Of a stretch of DNA of 6,711 nt, positions 5,867-6,711 are shown in pieces (position 1 is the stretch's first letter; each line of letters begins with the position of its first letter). The position numbers and the translations under genes are program-made. The notes beneath the pieces were generated by a model. That model saw nothing but the letters and a program-made list of their open reading frames with translations. It did not search any database and was not told where the DNA came from. Source of the stretch: Flavobacteriales bacterium (GTDB taxonomy: Bacteria; Bacteroidota; Bacteroidia; Flavobacteriales; UA16); NCBI GenBank assembly GCA_030831885.1, contig JAURKF010000035.1, forward strand, positions 1 through 6,711. Direction: 5' to 3'.

Positions 5867-6711
5867 ATGGAAAATTGGAATTACCTGCTATCCGACCCTG
5901 AAGTCGAAGATCACGAATACATACCGCTCATCACTCCGGAAGATGAAGAACAGATGGACAATGAGCATACGCCTGAAGTCCTTCCCTTATTACCACTGCG
6001 CAACACAGTGCTTTTTCCGGGTGTTGTTATCCCTATCACCGTTGGACGAGACAAGAGCATTCGCTTGGTACAGGAAGCCAACAAAGGCAACAAAGTAATT
6101 GGTGTAGTTGCGCAAACCAATCCCGATATTGAAGAACCAACATTCGATGATTTGCATCGAATCGGTACACAAGCAACCATCATGCGTATGCTTCGCATGC
6201 CCGACGGCAGCACAACCGTGATTTTGCAAGGAAAAAAACGATTTGAAATAACCGGCCTTGTATCAACTGAGCCCTATTTCACGGCACAAGTAAGCGTTTA
6301 TCCCGAAAAAAATCGCAACAATGAAAGCAAAGAACAACAAGCGTTGTTCGAATCGCTGAAAGACATTTCACTGAAGATAATTCAGCTTTCGCCTGATATT
6401 CCGAATGAGGCCTCTATGGCCATCAAGAACATCAGCGGATTGAGCTTTCTCACCAACTTCATTTCGTCCAACATGAAGGTCGAAACATCGGAAAAGCAGA
6501 TGCTACTACAGATTGCCGACTTGGGCCAGCGCGCATCGAAAGTGCTCGAGCTACTCAACAAAGAATTGCAGATGCTCGAAATGAAAAATGAAATTCAGAA
6601 GAAAGTTCATACTGACATTAGCAAACAACAGCGCGAGTATTTCTTGCAACAGCAGATGAAGCAAATTCAGGACGAACTGGGCGCTAATCCGATGAAGGAA
6701 GAAATCGAAGA
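5867..6711 (+). CDS. lon: ATP-dependent protease Lon (endopeptidase La), 3'-truncated
   Basis: The frame runs open from ATG at 5867 to the right edge, giving 281 complete residues of a protein that is normally about 800. Lon is a cytoplasmic hexameric AAA+ serine protease that degrades misfolded and regulatory proteins. The start is firm: an in-frame TAG lies just upstream at 5855-5857, and no other in-frame ATG intervenes. After an acidic 35-residue leader (many D and E), the Lon N-terminal domain begins with LPLLPLRNTVLFPGVVIPI (39-57) and continues through RIGTQATI (98-105) and VILQGKKRFEI (118-128). A long helical region follows, ending in the well-conserved KKVHTDISKQQREYFLQQQM (245-264) and KQIQDELG (265-272). 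The ATPase and the Ser-Lys protease domains lie beyond the window. No clear promoter was found in 5761-5866. Confidence 0.97.
   Translation, partial: MENWNYLLSDPEVEDHEYIPLITPEDEEQMDNEHTPEVLPLLPLRNTVLFPGVVIPITVGRDKSIRLVQEANKGNKVIGVVAQTNPDIEEPTFDDLHRIGTQATIMRMLRMPDGSTTVILQGKKRFEITGLVSTEPYFTAQVSVYPEKNRNNESKEQQALFESLKDISLKIIQLSPDIPNEASMAIKNISGLSFLTNFISSNMKVETSEKQMLLQIADLGQRASKVLELLNKELQMLEMKNEIQKKVHTDISKQQREYFLQQQMKQIQDELGANPMKEEIE

Overview
The window looks like part of a Bacteroidota chromosome. It carries porQ, a component of the type IX secretion system (T9SS), which is confined to that phylum. It also carries the Bacteroidota-type alternative GlmU-like protein. Start codons lack recognisable Shine-Dalgarno sequences, as is usual in the phylum, and one perfect Bacteroidota -7 promoter box (TAnnTTTG) is visible. 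Genus or family cannot be told from this sequence.

Layout from left to right: the C-terminal part of a MATE-family multidrug/Na+ antiporter (+, cut by the left edge, ends 1071); porQ (+, 1198-2235); an alternative GlmU-like nucleotidyltransferase/left-handed beta-helix protein (+, 2318-3481); a family 2 glycosyltransferase on the opposite strand (-, 3531-4436), convergent with the GlmU-like gene; a family 4 glycosyltransferase (+, best start 4510, ends 5622), divergent from the family 2 enzyme; and the N-terminal part of ATP-dependent protease Lon (+, from 5867, cut by the right edge). No stretch longer than about 250 bases lacks a gene. No tRNA, rRNA, CRISPR array or insertion sequence was found.

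The middle genes share a cell-surface theme. PorQ belongs to the T9SS machinery that links cargo to anionic lipopolysaccharide. The GlmU-like protein would supply UDP-GlcNAc, and the two glycosyltransferases could use sugar nucleotides for surface polysaccharide or glycoprotein. Joint function is inferred only from proximity. MATE and Lon look like ordinary housekeeping neighbours.

The most unusual signal is between the genes. All four non-divergent spacers (after MATE, after porQ, between the convergent pair, after the family 4 glycosyltransferase) are built from degenerate 7-base units. The unit differs at each locus, but the 7-base period is kept. In three of the four, the first half is the approximate reverse complement of the second, so hairpins can form, including a perfect 19-bp stem after MATE. 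The one divergent, promoter-bearing spacer has none of this.
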